Assembly: GCA_020851735.1 (NCBI GenBank)
Contig: JADZCD010000062.1
Coordinates: 62,001-126,000 of the forward strand
Reading direction: 5' to 3'
Length of the DNA stretch: 64,000 nucleotides
Source: Phycisphaeraceae bacterium
GTDB taxonomy: Bacteria; Planctomycetota; Phycisphaerae; Phycisphaerales; Phycisphaeraceae
The notes below the pieces were generated by a model. That model worked only from the letters and a program-made list of their open reading frames with translations. It had not been told where the DNA came from and searched no databases. Position numbers and translations under genes: made by a program. Shown here one piece after another: positions 32,281-41,042 of this stretch (position 1 is the stretch's first letter; every line of letters starts with the position of its first letter).

Positions 32281-33231
32281 TCACCGGCGGATATTGCGGG
32301 GGTCCAAGCGTTGGCGCAGGCCGTCGCCTAAGAGGTTTAAGCCCAGGAGAGTGGCGCCCAGCAGGGCGCAGGGCCAGACGATCAACCACCAGGGTCGCAC
32401 GCCCCAGCCCGACAACATGCCGGGCAATTCCCGCACCCCGTCGGCGGCCAAGCTGCCCCAACTGGGCAGCGGCGGCTGCACGCCGATGCCCAGGAAGCTT
32501 AGGAACGACTCCTGCAAGATGGCGGTGGGCACGGTGAGGGTAGTATAAACCACGATCGGCCCGACCAGGTTGGGCAGGAGATGGAAGAACAAAATCCTTT
32601 GCCATCCGCTGCCGCAGGCGCGGGCGGCTTCGACGAACGGCTGGCTGCGCAGGCTTAGGACCTGCCCGCGGATGACGCGCGCCATGGTCAGCCAGCTGAC
32701 GGAGCCGATGGCGATTAAGAGCGTCACCAGCCCCGCGCCCCCGGAAGCAATATCCGTTGGTAAACCAAGAGCCAGCAGCTTTTCAACGCCGGGGCGCAGG
32801 GCCAGATTGAGCAACACCACCAGCAGAATGTAGGGCAGGCCGAAGAGGACATCGACGATGCGCATGAGCAGGGCGTCGGTGCGCCCGCCAGCTAAGCCCG
32901 CGACGGCGCCCCAGAGAACGCCGATCACTACGGAAATGCTCGCGGCCGCGGCGCCGATGCCCAGGCTGATTGTGCCGCCGAGCAGGCAGCGGCTTAGAAG
33001 GGAGCGGCCCAGGGCGTCGGCGCCCATCGGTTCCTGCCAACTGGGGGGGCGGCGCGGGTCTTGGCCGGGTTGGCCGTAGTCCTGGGCGTCGTAACTGCGC
33101 AGCGTCCAGGGCAATGAGACTAAGCAGGGCAGAACCACGGCGGACAGGAGGATTGCGCCCAGCAGGCCCGCGCGTAAGCGTGGGAGCATGGGCACGGCAC
33201 TTTCCACCCAGGATCGGGAGGTGGTGGTCAT
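32281..33231 (-). CDS. Second OppC-type ABC permease
   Basis: The 316-residue inner-membrane protein has OppC features: M-G-A-D-A-L-G-R-S-L-L-S-R, first periplasmic helix, E-A-A-R-A-C-G-S-G-W followed by H-L-L-P-N-L-V-G-P as the EAA loop, and S-F-L-S-F-L-G-I-G-V. Unlike the longer OppC at 27640 it has normal length and no repeat-encoded extension. It is the first gene of the minus-strand transporter group, 66 bp before the solute-binding gene. Two OppC subunits with a single OppB suggests either alternative channels or a duplicated gene. Confidence 0.9.
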   Translation of the reverse strand: MTTTSRSWVESAVPMLPRLRAGLLGAILLSAVVLPCLVSLPWTLRSYDAQDYGQPGQDPRRPPSWQEPMGADALGRSLLSRCLLGGTISLGIGAAAASISVVIGVLWGAVAGLAGGRTDALLMRIVDVLFGLPYILLVVLLNLALRPGVEKLLALGLPTDIASGGAGLVTLLIAIGSVSWLTMARVIRGQVLSLRSQPFVEAARACGSGWQRILFFHLLPNLVGPIVVYTTLTVPTAILQESFLSFLGIGVQPPLPSWGSLAADGVRELPGMLSGWGVRPWWLIVWPCALLGATLLGLNLLGDGLRQRLDPRNIRR

Positions 33232-33309
33232 TTAAGGGCAGCAGTATACCCCCCCACTTCCCCCGAGGCGGGGTCAGACGTGCGGGCGTGAACTGGAAGC
33301 CTTAGGCGA

Positions 33310-34242
33310 TTAGCGCTTGGCGGCGGCCTTCTGGGGCTTGCGGGCGGAAAAGTTCTTCCAGACCTTGTCCAGGAAATTGTCCTGGCCGGTGGCGAACTGC
33401 ACGACGGAAGCCTGATCCGCCTCGACGGTCGGGTGGGCGTCGCCGCTTTCCCCGCCGTATTCCTTGCGCAGGCGATTGGGGTGATTGGGGTCGTTGTCCG
33501 GGTAGGTCAGGAAGTCGAACCAGTCGTAGACCGCCACGTTGTTTAAGCCGGGGTGGGCTTTGTGGTAAGCGGGGAGCCATTCGTTTTTGAGCCAGTTGTT
33601 AAAGAGGCGGGCGCGGTGGGCGCTGGCGTTGTCGGTGGCGTCCTGGGGGGCGTAGTGCAGGGGCGGAGAGGTGACGGCGATAAAGAGGGTGTCGGGATTG
33701 CGGGCGAAGATGTCTTCCAGGGCCTGATACTTCACGCCCTGCTGATCGAAGGTGTGTCCCGGGCCCTGGGGGTGGCGGTAGAGGGCTTTGTAGTTGGTCA
33801 GGGCGCGGGTGCGTTCAAAGGGGTTGCCCGGTTCCTGGCCGTCGTGATCGACGTGGCTTAAGGGGAAGCAGCTCTTGAACATCACGATGCGGTTGACCTT
33901 GCCGGGGGCGCAGCGGTGGGTTTGCACGGAGCCCAGGTAGTCGTTGAACCAGAGGATCCAGTGGTTCATGTCGGTGCGATCGCCGGGGACTTTGCCGTCG
34001 ATGCGCAGGGAGTCGGGCCGACCGGCGTCGGGCTTGACGTCCACGCCGTAGCAGATGTCGTTGCGCTGGTTGACGTAGGGCTTGGCGAGCAGGGCTTCGT
34101 GCAGGCCACGCTTGAGCCAGTCGTTGCCGCAGGAGTGGTGAATAAAGATCAGATCGTCAGCGTTCTTGACGGCAGGAGCGGATGGAGACACGGCACAACC
34201 TCCCATGCAAAAAATTAGGAACATCGCCCAACGATTCATCAT
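33310..34242 (-). CDS. SGNH-hydrolase-like lipoprotein
   Basis: The 310-residue protein (start at 34242) begins with a short lipoprotein signal ending in the lipobox M-G-G-C. The mature part starts with L-I-F-I-H-H-S-C-G-N-D-W-L, where the Ser in H-H-S-x-G is in the position of an SGNH/GDSL nucleophile, and ends with G-D-A-H-P-T, which fits the Asp-x-x-His block. The middle holds V-M-F-K-S-C-F-P-L and I-A-V-T-S-P-P-L, typical strands of that fold. An esterase or acetylhydrolase acting in the periplasm is inferred but the substrate is unknown. The longer reading frame to 34416 would place 58 residues before the signal and is not used. The C-terminus is Lys-rich. Confidence 0.72.
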   Translation of the reverse strand: MMNRWAMFLIFCMGGCAVSPSAPAVKNADDLIFIHHSCGNDWLKRGLHEALLAKPYVNQRNDICYGVDVKPDAGRPDSLRIDGKVPGDRTDMNHWILWFNDYLGSVQTHRCAPGKVNRIVMFKSCFPLSHVDHDGQEPGNPFERTRALTNYKALYRHPQGPGHTFDQQGVKYQALEDIFARNPDTLFIAVTSPPLHYAPQDATDNASAHRARLFNNWLKNEWLPAYHKAHPGLNNVAVYDWFDFLTYPDNDPNHPNRLRKEYGGESGDAHPTVEADQASVVQFATGQDNFLDKVWKNFSARKPQKAAAKR

Positions 34243-34433
34243 TATTCTCGCACACGTGTGATCATGACCAGGAACCATAGCGCCGATGCCAGCCATCGTA
34301 GGGTTTACCCCAAGACACACAAGTCCAAAGCAGGATAAAACCCACGAAAAAGGCGGGTCTTTTCGCAAATAAGCATTGCTTTTGCGCGAATCGCAGCCAG
34401 CCGTTTGGGCCGGCACAAAACCTTCCGGCTCTG

Positions 34434-36098
34434 TCAGCCTTGCAGCTTCTGTTTGATGATCTGGCTGACGACCTGCGGATTGGCTTGGCCTTTGGAGAGT
34501 TTCATCACCTGGCCAAGGAGGGCGCCGAGGGCTTTTTCCTTGCCGGCCTGGAGATCGGCCAAGGCTTTGGTGTTGCGTGGGTCGGCCAGGACTTCGGCGA
34601 CGAATTTTTCCAGGGCGGCGGTATCGCTGACCTGGATCAGGCCGTGGGCGCGGGCGACGTCCTCGAGATTTTGCGAAGGGGCGTACCCCCCGGATCCGCT
34701 GTACCCCCCGGCAGAGCCGGGGGCTGAACCGGACGGAAGATTGATACCGGAGGCACCGCTTGCTGACGTGCGCGGCTCGTCGATGCTTTGGCTTCCGGGG
34801 GCGGGGTCGCAGCAGAGGCCGAAGAGCGTGTCGACAGCCACGGAGCCGATCTTGCCGGCGTCGGCCAGAGCGACGATCTGCTTGATCTGAGCGGGCGTGA
34901 TGCCTAACTGCGGCACGCCGCAGTTGCGCTCGTTGGCGCGTTTGGCGCCGTTATTTAAGAGCAGCGCGGTGGCGCGGCGAGGCTCGACGCCGGCGGCCAG
35001 GACTTCTTCGAAAAAGGTCGTCAGGCGCGGGTCGTCCAGCAGGATGCGGGCTTCGGTGAGGCCTAAGCCCAGTTCCTTGACGTAGCGCTGCTCGCGGGCG
35101 CGGGGTAAAGCGGGCATGGCGGCGACCAGTTCCTCGATCCAGCGATCTTCGATGACCAGGGGCACTAAGTCCGGGTCGGGGAAGTAGCGGTATTCGTCGG
35201 CGTCTTCCTTGTGGCGCTGGAGGGTGGTTTCGCAGCGGACGTCGTCCCAGCCGCGGGTGGTTTTGGCGCGTTTGTCCATCACCTTGCCGGTCTGGAGCCA
35301 ATCCTCGACCTGGCGGTGATATTCGTAGGCCACCGAATCGTGCAGGGCTTTGAAGGAGTTAAGGTTCTTGATTTCCACGATGGGCGTCTTAAACACTTGG
35401 CCATCCTTTTCCAGGATGACGTTGATGTTGGGCTCAAAGCGCATGTGGCCCTTCTGCATGATGCCTTCGGTGACGCCCAAGTGGCGGCAGATGTGGCGGA
35501 GGGTCTGGGCGAACATCACCACCTCGGCGGGCGATTCCAAGTCGGGGAAGGTGACGATCTCCAAAAGCGGGGTGCCGGCGCGATTGAGGTCGACGATGGA
35601 GTGATCGATGGGCACGCCGCCGGGGGCTTCGTGCAGGAGCTTGCCGGCGTCTTCTTCCAGGTGGGCGCGGATGATGCGGATGCGCTTGGTGGGGGCGTCG
35701 AGTTCCTCGGAGGTGGGGATGTCCAGGGCGCCGTCAAAGCAGAGGGGCAGGTCGTACTGACTGATCTGGTAATTCTTGGGCAGGTCCGGGTAGTAGTAGC
35801 TTTTGCGGTCCCACTTGGTAAAGCGGGCGATGCGGCAGCCCAAGGCCAGGCCCACGCGGATGGACATTTCCACGGCGCGCTGGTTGATCACCGGCAGCAC
35901 GCCGGGCATGCCCACGACCACCGGATCGCAGAGGGTGTTGGGTCCGGCGTCGAAGTTGTCCGGGTGGGCGACGTTGGGGGCGCTGGTGAACATCTTCGAG
36001 CGCGTGGCCAGCTCGACGTGGACTTCCAGCCCGACCATGAGGCGAGCCCGCAGGCCGGGGGGTAAATCAAGCGCAGACGAATCGGTGGACGCGGTCAT
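34434..36098 (-). CDS. gatB: Asp/Glu-tRNA amidotransferase subunit B
   Basis: GatB, with GatA and GatC, converts Glu-tRNA-Gln or Asp-tRNA-Asn to the amidated form by ATP-dependent activation. The protein (554 residues from 36098) has the kinase-like domain with V-G-L-E-V-H-V-E-L-A-T, C-D-P-V-V-V-G-M-P-G-V-L-P, Y-Y-Y-P-D-L-P-K-N-Y-Q-I-S-Q-Y and M-R-F-E-P-N-I-N, then the tail domain ending in Q-I-I-K-Q-K-L. Between V-D-T-L-F-G-L and L-E-D-V-A-R-A-H-G-L in the tail domain there is an extra segment of about 45 residues encoded entirely by dispersed repeats. Family length is about 480-500. The frame is intact, so the insertion is tolerated. gatA and gatC are not nearby. Confidence 0.95.
   Translation of the reverse strand: MTASTDSSALDLPPGLRARLMVGLEVHVELATRSKMFTSAPNVAHPDNFDAGPNTLCDPVVVGMPGVLPVINQRAVEMSIRVGLALGCRIARFTKWDRKSYYYPDLPKNYQISQYDLPLCFDGALDIPTSEELDAPTKRIRIIRAHLEEDAGKLLHEAPGGVPIDHSIVDLNRAGTPLLEIVTFPDLESPAEVVMFAQTLRHICRHLGVTEGIMQKGHMRFEPNINVILEKDGQVFKTPIVEIKNLNSFKALHDSVAYEYHRQVEDWLQTGKVMDKRAKTTRGWDDVRCETTLQRHKEDADEYRYFPDPDLVPLVIEDRWIEELVAAMPALPRAREQRYVKELGLGLTEARILLDDPRLTTFFEEVLAAGVEPRRATALLLNNGAKRANERNCGVPQLGITPAQIKQIVALADAGKIGSVAVDTLFGLCCDPAPGSQSIDEPRTSASGASGINLPSGSAPGSAGGYSGSGGYAPSQNLEDVARAHGLIQVSDTAALEKFVAEVLADPRNTKALADLQAGKEKALGALLGQVMKLSKGQANPQVVSQIIKQKLQG
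34683..34805 (+). repeat. Composite repeat insertion inside gatB
   Basis: In order: a partial palindrome GTACCCCCCGG (34683-34693), a full CCCCCGGC palindrome (34701-34725), GAACCGGACGGAAGA, a CTGACG element (34754-34783), and CTTCCGGGGGCGGGG (about 34792-34806). Read on the minus strand it encodes D-E-P-R-T-S-A-S-G and G-S-A-P-G-S-A-G-G-Y. Confidence 0.88.
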
Positions 36099-36179
36099 GA
36101 GAAGCATTCCTTGCGGAAAGGCTGGCGGGGACAAGCAGATTGTAGCGGAAATTCGTTTTTTTTATCTCCTGGCCAGACT

Positions 36180-36290
36180 AACCGCCAAGTCGCCAAGAGC
36201 GCCAAGAAAGCGGCCAGGAAAAAGAATAGGATTTTATAAAAGCCGATTGATGACTCTTCGGAACTTGGCGTCCTTGGCGTCATGGCGGTC
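36180..36290. repeat. CGCCAAG inverted-repeat element, copy 2
   Basis: The left arm 36180-36206 (AACCGCCAAGTCGCCAAG plus AGCGCCAAG) and right arm 36263-36290 are nearly identical to those at 6046-6158. The middle also shares ATAAAA and GATTGATGACT-like sequence. It lies between gatB and the threonine aldolase gene. Confidence 0.85.
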
Positions 36291-36320
36291 CGTTTTATTG
36301 CGTCAGCAGCTCCTCGTCGG

Positions 36321-37373
36321 CTACACCACCGCCCGCAGATCAGCGGCCAGGGCCAGCACGTCGGCCTCGGTGGTGTCCCAGGCGCACATCAGGCGGCAGC
36401 CGCCGGAGCCGATGAAGTCGTAGAAGCGCCAGCCGCGCTGCCGCAGCGTCGCCGCGGCGGGCGCGGGCATCTGCACGAACACGGCGTTGGCCTGCACGGG
36501 GTGGAGGAGGGAAAGGCCCTTGATTTTGGCCAGTTCGGCCGCGAGCCTGGCGGCCATGGCGTTGGCGTGAGCAGCGTGCTTAAGCCACGCGCCCTTTTCC
36601 AGCATGCCCACCCACGGGGCGGCCAGGAAGCGCATCTTGGAGGCCAGTTGCCCCGCCTGCTTGCAGCGATAGTCAAATTCGGCGGCCAATTCGCGATTAA
36701 AGAAGATCACCGCTTCGCCCACGGCCATGCCGTTCTTGGTGCCGCCAAAGCACAGCACGTCCACGCCGACTTGCCAGGTGATCGTCTTAGGCGCCACTTT
36801 GAGCGCGGCGATGGCGTTGGCAAAGCGCGCGCCGTCCATGTGCACGCGCAGTTGATGCTGGCGGGCGCATTGGCCTAAGGCTGCCAACTCCGCGGCGGTG
36901 TAGATGGTGCCCAGCTCGGTGGCCTGGGTGAGGCTGAGGACGCGCGGTTTGGGGTAGTGAATGTCGCTGCGGCGGCGGACGAGATGGTCCACGGCATCCG
37001 GGGTGAGCTTGGCGGCCGGGCCGGCGCCCAGCAGGATTTTCGTGCCGTTGGAGAAGAACTCAGGCCCGCCGCATTCGTCGGCTTCCACGTGGGCCAGTTC
37101 GTGGCAGATCACGCTGTGATACGACTGGCAGAGCGAGGCCAAGGCCAGGGAATTGGCGGCTGTGCCGTTAAAGCAGAAGAACACTTCGCAGTCGATCTCG
37201 AAAATTTCGCGCAAAAGATCGGAGGCTTTCTGCGTCCAGGCGTCGTCGCCGTAAGAGGGGCAATGGCCGGCGTTGGCCTCCTGCATGGCGGCCCAGGCTT
37301 CGGGGCAGATGCCGGCGTAGTTGTCGCTGGCGAAGTGGCGAGTCATTGTGGAAGTGGAATCTTCGTCAGACAC
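36321..37373 (-). CDS. Low-specificity L-threonine aldolase
   Basis: This pyridoxal-phosphate enzyme splits L-threonine or L-allo-threonine to glycine and acetaldehyde. The 350-residue protein shows N-G-T-A-A-N-S-L-A near residue 69, H-V-E-A-D-E-C-G-G-P near residue 94, M-D-G-A-R-F-A-N-A near residue 175 and the cofactor lysine in F-G-G-T-K-N-G near residue 208. These match the beta-eliminating lyase/aldolase group. The N-terminus has a short Ser/Asp-rich stretch before the first Met-Thr-Arg, so the ATG 27 bases downstream is an alternative start. It is followed by a HEPN gene further upstream on the same strand but no functional link is evident. Confidence 0.9.
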   Translation of the reverse strand: MSDEDSTSTMTRHFASDNYAGICPEAWAAMQEANAGHCPSYGDDAWTQKASDLLREIFEIDCEVFFCFNGTAANSLALASLCQSYHSVICHELAHVEADECGGPEFFSNGTKILLGAGPAAKLTPDAVDHLVRRRSDIHYPKPRVLSLTQATELGTIYTAAELAALGQCARQHQLRVHMDGARFANAIAALKVAPKTITWQVGVDVLCFGGTKNGMAVGEAVIFFNRELAAEFDYRCKQAGQLASKMRFLAAPWVGMLEKGAWLKHAAHANAMAARLAAELAKIKGLSLLHPVQANAVFVQMPAPAAATLRQRGWRFYDFIGSGGCRLMCAWDTTEADVLALAADLRAVV

Positions 37374-37406
37374 AGGAACAACCTTATTTTCAGTTTGGAA
37401 ATTTGC

Positions 37407-37802
37407 CTAACGGGTTCTTCGGGCCACCACGCTCTGCGCCCAGTCCAACACCGATTGCGCCAATTGCGCCGCCTGGGACCATTCCTCGGAACTGACCGGC
37501 TCAATTTGCCCTGGATAACGAGCCGCCACCGCGTAGATCGTCAGGGTTGCCGCCTCGCGAAGTCCGGCCGGCATGGCGGCTTCCCTGGGCAACAGGTCCA
37601 TCAAAAGGCGCAGATCATGGGTGCGGGGAAGCGCCTGCTGAAAAGAAAGCAGGACGGCCTTAAGCGCTTTTTCCGCCGCCTGCTGGGCGTGGAAGCAAAG
37701 CATCTGGCGAAGCACCTGAGGCGATTGCCCAGCCCGCGCCAGAGCCAGATCGCTCTGGGCATGACTCAACCAGTCTTCGGGACTGCCGGGCTTAAGCGGC
37801 AT
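37407..37802 (-). CDS. HEPN-domain protein
   Basis: The 131-residue protein is a HEPN helical-bundle protein of the type found with minimal nucleotidyltransferases: W-L-S-H-A-Q-S-D-L-A-L-A near residue 11, C-F-H-A-Q-Q-A-A-E-K-A-L-K-A near residue 36, T-H-D-L-R-L-L near residue 61 and A-A-R-Y-P-G-Q. The start overlaps the end of the nucleotidyltransferase gene by 11 bases, so the two form an MNT/HEPN pair. In characterised pairs the HEPN member is an RNase toxin with an R-x4-6-H motif. I do not see that motif clearly, so toxicity is uncertain. Confidence 0.85.
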   Translation of the reverse strand: MPLKPGSPEDWLSHAQSDLALARAGQSPQVLRQMLCFHAQQAAEKALKAVLLSFQQALPRTHDLRLLMDLLPREAAMPAGLREAATLTIYAVAARYPGQIEPVSSEEWSQAAQLAQSVLDWAQSVVARRTR

Positions 37803-38142
37803 ACAAAATGCGTCCTTCCCGCAGGATGGTCTGGTAGATCAGCCCGGGATTATCCGCGTGTTGTTGCAGGTCCTGGTCCGTGACCACCAGCAGGTCCACC
37901 GCCAGGGGGATATCGTGAATCTGGCGATAAAGCGTCTGGGCGGTCTGGCGACGATGGGTGCCTGCGGGCATGACGATCAACAGATCCACGTCGCTGCCGT
38001 CGGCAGTCTGATTCCGAGCGATGGATCCAAACAAAATCACCCGCAACGGATGGGCGATGCCAACGATTTGCGCCACGAGAGCTTCAAGTTGGGTGCTTTG
38101 CATGGACATCATGTTTTCACACGCCCATCGAACCATCACCAT
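37792..38142 (-). CDS. Minimal nucleotidyltransferase (MNT) domain protein
   Basis: The 116-residue protein has the nucleotidyltransferase motif G-S-I-A-R-N-Q-T-A-D-G-S-D-V-D-L-L, with both metal-binding aspartates, preceded by R-V-I-L-F. In MNT/HEPN modules this protein acts as the antitoxin, in one studied case by adding AMP units to a tyrosine of the HEPN partner. The start at 38142 has GGAG seven bases upstream; ATGs at 38112 and 38103 are alternatives. It is convergent in function with the overlapping HEPN gene and is close to queC (22 bp). Confidence 0.88.
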   Translation of the reverse strand: MVMVRWACENMMSMQSTQLEALVAQIVGIAHPLRVILFGSIARNQTADGSDVDLLIVMPAGTHRRQTAQTLYRQIHDIPLAVDLLVVTDQDLQQHADNPGLIYQTILREGRILYAA

Positions 38143-38163
38143 CTTACCGCTCCAGACGCGCCC

Positions 38164-38895
38164 TCACCACGCTTTTGGCCGGCCCTGGCTTAACGCCGGA
38201 TCGTGCCGGCCGAGGGCCTGGAAGGCGGCCTGGCGCAACAGGCAGGCATCGCAATGTCCGCAGGCTTGGCCGTCCGGAGCCGGATCATAGCAGCTGTGGG
38301 TCAGGCTGTAGTCCACGCCTAATTCCAGGCCTTTTTGAATGATCTGGACCTTGGTCCAATCCAGCAGCGGCGCGTGGATTTGCAGCGACCGTCCTTCGAC
38401 GCCGGCCTTGGTGGCCAGGTTGGCCATGGCCTGGAAGGCGGCTAAATATTGCGGGCGGCAATCCGGGTAGCCGGAATAGTCCACGGCATTGACGCCGAGG
38501 AAGATGTCGCCGGCGGAGAGCACCTCGGCGAGAGCCAAAGCGTAGGACAAGAAGACGGTGTTGCGGGCGGGGACGTAGGTAACGGGGATGCCGGCGGACA
38601 TCTGATCCGGGGGGCGGTCCTTGGGCACCGGGGCGTAGCCGGTGAGCGCGGACCCGGCGAATAGGCCCAGGGATTGGACGTCCAGCCTGGCGATCCGGTG
38701 GGACGCGGCGCCTAGGTGGGTCGCCACCCGCCGGGCGGCGGCAAGCTCCACGCCATGACGCTGGCTGTAGTCAAAGCTCAGGGCATGGCAGGCAAAGCCC
38801 TGGGCCCGAGCGATGGCCAGCACCGTGGCGCTATCCAGTCCGCCCGAGAGCAGCACCACCGCGGAAGGCGCATGATCAGTCGCTTGGTCGGTCAC
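38164..38895 (-). CDS. queC: 7-cyano-7-deazaguanine synthase
   Basis: QueC makes preQ0 from 7-carboxy-7-deazaguanine, ammonia and ATP, in queuosine synthesis. The 243-residue protein has the PP-loop [10 protein letters not shown] near residue 17, [10 protein letters not shown] near residue 108, and the zinc site C-Y-D-P followed by C-G-H-C-D-A-C near residue 205. All motifs are intact. Other queuosine genes (queD, queE, queF) are not in this window, and no preQ1-type leader was found in the 45 bases upstream. Confidence 0.95.
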   Translation of the reverse strand: MTDQATDHAPSAVVLLSGGLDSATVLAIARAQGFACHALSFDYSQRHGVELAAARRVATHLGAASHRIARLDVQSLGLFAGSALTGYAPVPKDRPPDQMSAGIPVTYVPARNTVFLSYALALAEVLSAGDIFLGVNAVDYSGYPDCRPQYLAAFQAMANLATKAGVEGRSLQIHAPLLDWTKVQIIQKGLELGVDYSLTHSCYDPAPDGQACGHCDACLLRQAAFQALGRHDPALSQGRPKAW

Positions 38896-38940
38896 TATTT
38901 ATTCCTTAGTCCCGAATGCTGCCCGTGCGCCCAGCCAACC

Positions 38941-40959
38941 TTAAGGCTGGTCATCCTTTTCCCGCTTGGCGCTGCGGGAAGAGGATTCATCGCCGGCGTT
39001 CTTTTGGTCCTTGTCGGCAGCGCCCGGATCTTCCACGGCGTCCAAGTCCACCGGGTCGGCCAGCACCACGGTGCGGGCGGCGATGTCGCCTAAGCGCTGG
39101 CGCAGGGAGCTGAGCATGGGCATCACCAGCAGGGGAGGCAGGACCAGGTCCAGAACCTTCAGCGCGTTGCGGGCGAGGATCTGCCACAAGAGCGGCTTGC
39201 CGCCCTCCACGTCGGCCACGTGCAGGCCCATGATCCGTTTGCCTAAGGTCTTGCCCGTCAGGGCCTCGGACAGAGCGGTATGGATCACCAGGAGCCCGAT
39301 GACCATCGCGGCCGGCGCCATGGCGTCCCAGCCCGTGCTGCGCCCGGGCCACTGCTGCACCAAAGCCAGCAGATCCCACTGGCGGAAGGTCGCCATCGCA
39401 AGCAACACGCAGGGGGCCAGGTCAATCACCGCCGCCAAGGACCGGGAAGGCAACTCGGCCAGCACCAAGCCGCTGGCCAGTTCCACCTGCTCAGCCCCTT
39501 CGCGTTTAAGCAGCACAAACACAATGGCCGACGCGACCGCGGCCATGCCCACCAGCAGGAAAAGCACGTCCGGGCTCTGCGACAGTCCGCTGGCGGCCAC
39601 TTCCACGATCGGGCTGACGGGCATGACCAGACGGCCCTGCAGGTCCATGCCCGCCCAGCGATATTTGCCCTCGGCCTCGGCGGCGATGAGCACCACCCGA
39701 TCGCCCAGGGCCGCCACGGCGTAGGGCGTGTTGGCCACGCCGCCGCTGATCGTCAGCGTGCCCAAGTCGCTTATGCTCTGGCCCCGCAGCAGGCGCAACT
39801 GGGCGGAAAGGCCCTGGTCGCCGGTATAGCGCCGCACCAGCACCAGCTGGCCCTGCACCGCCAGGGGGCGATATTCCACGGCTGAGGTCAGTTCATGGGC
39901 CCGCCCCAGCCAGGCGCCTTGATTGGTGCGGTCCTCATGCACGAACGTCCAGAGCACGTCCGCGCGCCCGACGGCGGGATCGGTCGACACCAGCAGCGGC
40001 TGATCGTCGTCGGCTGTCAGCAACACCAGCCACGACTGCCGGCCGGCGGGCCAGGCGCCGGGCAGATCCACCTTGCGCCACTGTCCGCGACTTAACTTCA
40101 GCAGACGATCGACAGGCAGGGCGACGCTGAGCATGGCTGGTTCGCGGTCGTCTTCAGGGCTGGCTTCTTCGAGTATTTCCGGGGCTGGGGGCGGGGTGTT
40201 GGCGGGCGAAGAAATCGCCGGCCCATTGGGAGCGTTGCCGGGAGAGGGAGCGATGTCGGGGGCGGGGGGAGCCCCCCCGGCAGAGCCGGGGGCTGAACCG
40301 GCGGGCGATACACCGCTTTCTGTCGCGCTCGGCTCGTTATTTCCGGGGGTGGGGCTTCCGGGGGTGAGGCTTCCGGGGGCGGGGGTGGGTTGGGTTGAGG
40401 GAGGCGTAGGGGTAGTCGGTTCGGTCGTCGGCGGAGGCGGGGCGGGGCTGGTGTCGATTGTGCGGAGCGCACCGGGGGCCCGGACGCGGACCAGAGCCCA
40501 GAGCGTGTCGTTATTAGCCGCCAGGGACCGCAGCTCCACGCCGCGGGGCAGGGGCGGAGCGGTGGATGTGGTAAACGAAGCGGGGCTGCCGCCCGCGGCC
40601 ATTTCCGGTTGGGCTTGGAGGGATATCACCGCTCCTTCGGAAAACACCAGCCAGAGCTTATCGCCGCTGGCTGCCCATCCGCCGTGGATCAGACGTCCGT
40701 ACAGCCGGCGGGCTAAGCGAAATTGCCCAGCTGGATATTCGGCTGGGCGATAGAGGACCCGCACGACGTCCTGCTTGTCATCCGTTTCCTGGCGCACGAC
40801 CCAGAGGCTTTTGCCGGCCCCCACTGCTCCCAGGCCCTGGGCGAGCGCGGAAGTTGCCGCCAGACAAAGGAATACAAACCCAGCCGCCAGCGCGATTTGC
40901 CGCGCACCGGGACGCCCATTTATCGCGCTTAATTGCTTTTTGAGCCAAGCCAACACCAT
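38941..40959 (-). CDS. RDD-family membrane protein with repeat-rich linker
   Basis: The protein (672 residues from 40959) starts with a signal peptide (I-A-L-A-A-G-F-V-F-L-C-L-A-A-T-S-A-L-A). A presumably beta-rich outer part follows in two segments, interrupted around residues 175-275 by a Pro/Ser/Thr-rich linker. The linker is encoded by dispersed repeats and contains G-S-A-P-G-S-A-G-G. After a single helix (F-L-L-V-G-M-A-A-V-A-S-A-I-V) comes an RDD domain: S-R-S-L-A-A-V-I-D-L-A-P and G-K-T-L-G-K-R-I-M-G-L. The last 35 residues are charged. The function is unknown; RDD proteins have been linked to transport. The start at 40959 is preferred because the longer frame enters the divergent cdsA region. 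Confidence 0.75.
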   Translation of the reverse strand: MVLAWLKKQLSAINGRPGARQIALAAGFVFLCLAATSALAQGLGAVGAGKSLWVVRQETDDKQDVVRVLYRPAEYPAGQFRLARRLYGRLIHGGWAASGDKLWLVFSEGAVISLQAQPEMAAGGSPASFTTSTAPPLPRGVELRSLAANNDTLWALVRVRAPGALRTIDTSPAPPPPTTEPTTPTPPSTQPTPAPGSLTPGSPTPGNNEPSATESGVSPAGSAPGSAGGAPPAPDIAPSPGNAPNGPAISSPANTPPPAPEILEEASPEDDREPAMLSVALPVDRLLKLSRGQWRKVDLPGAWPAGRQSWLVLLTADDDQPLLVSTDPAVGRADVLWTFVHEDRTNQGAWLGRAHELTSAVEYRPLAVQGQLVLVRRYTGDQGLSAQLRLLRGQSISDLGTLTISGGVANTPYAVAALGDRVVLIAAEAEGKYRWAGMDLQGRLVMPVSPIVEVAASGLSQSPDVLFLLVGMAAVASAIVFVLLKREGAEQVELASGLVLAELPSRSLAAVIDLAPCVLLAMATFRQWDLLALVQQWPGRSTGWDAMAPAAMVIGLLVIHTALSEALTGKTLGKRIMGLHVADVEGGKPLLWQILARNALKVLDLVLPPLLVMPMLSSLRQRLGDIAARTVVLADPVDLDAVEDPGAADKDQKNAGDESSSRSAKREKDDQP
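40271..40338 (+). repeat. Composite repeat insertion in RDD gene
   Basis: A CCCCCGGC palindrome (40271-40294) is followed by GAACCGGCGGGCGATA, a diverged CTGACG element (40311-40338) and several TTCCGGGGGTGGGG-like modules to about 40390. The order equals that in gatB. It encodes a flexible Pro/Gly/Ser linker. Confidence 0.85.
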
Positions 40960-41042
40960 AGCGGACACGATAATCCATGGCCTTATCCCCCGCCACCCCC
41001 CCGGAAGTGGCCACCGCCACACCCACTGCTGGAATTACCCCG

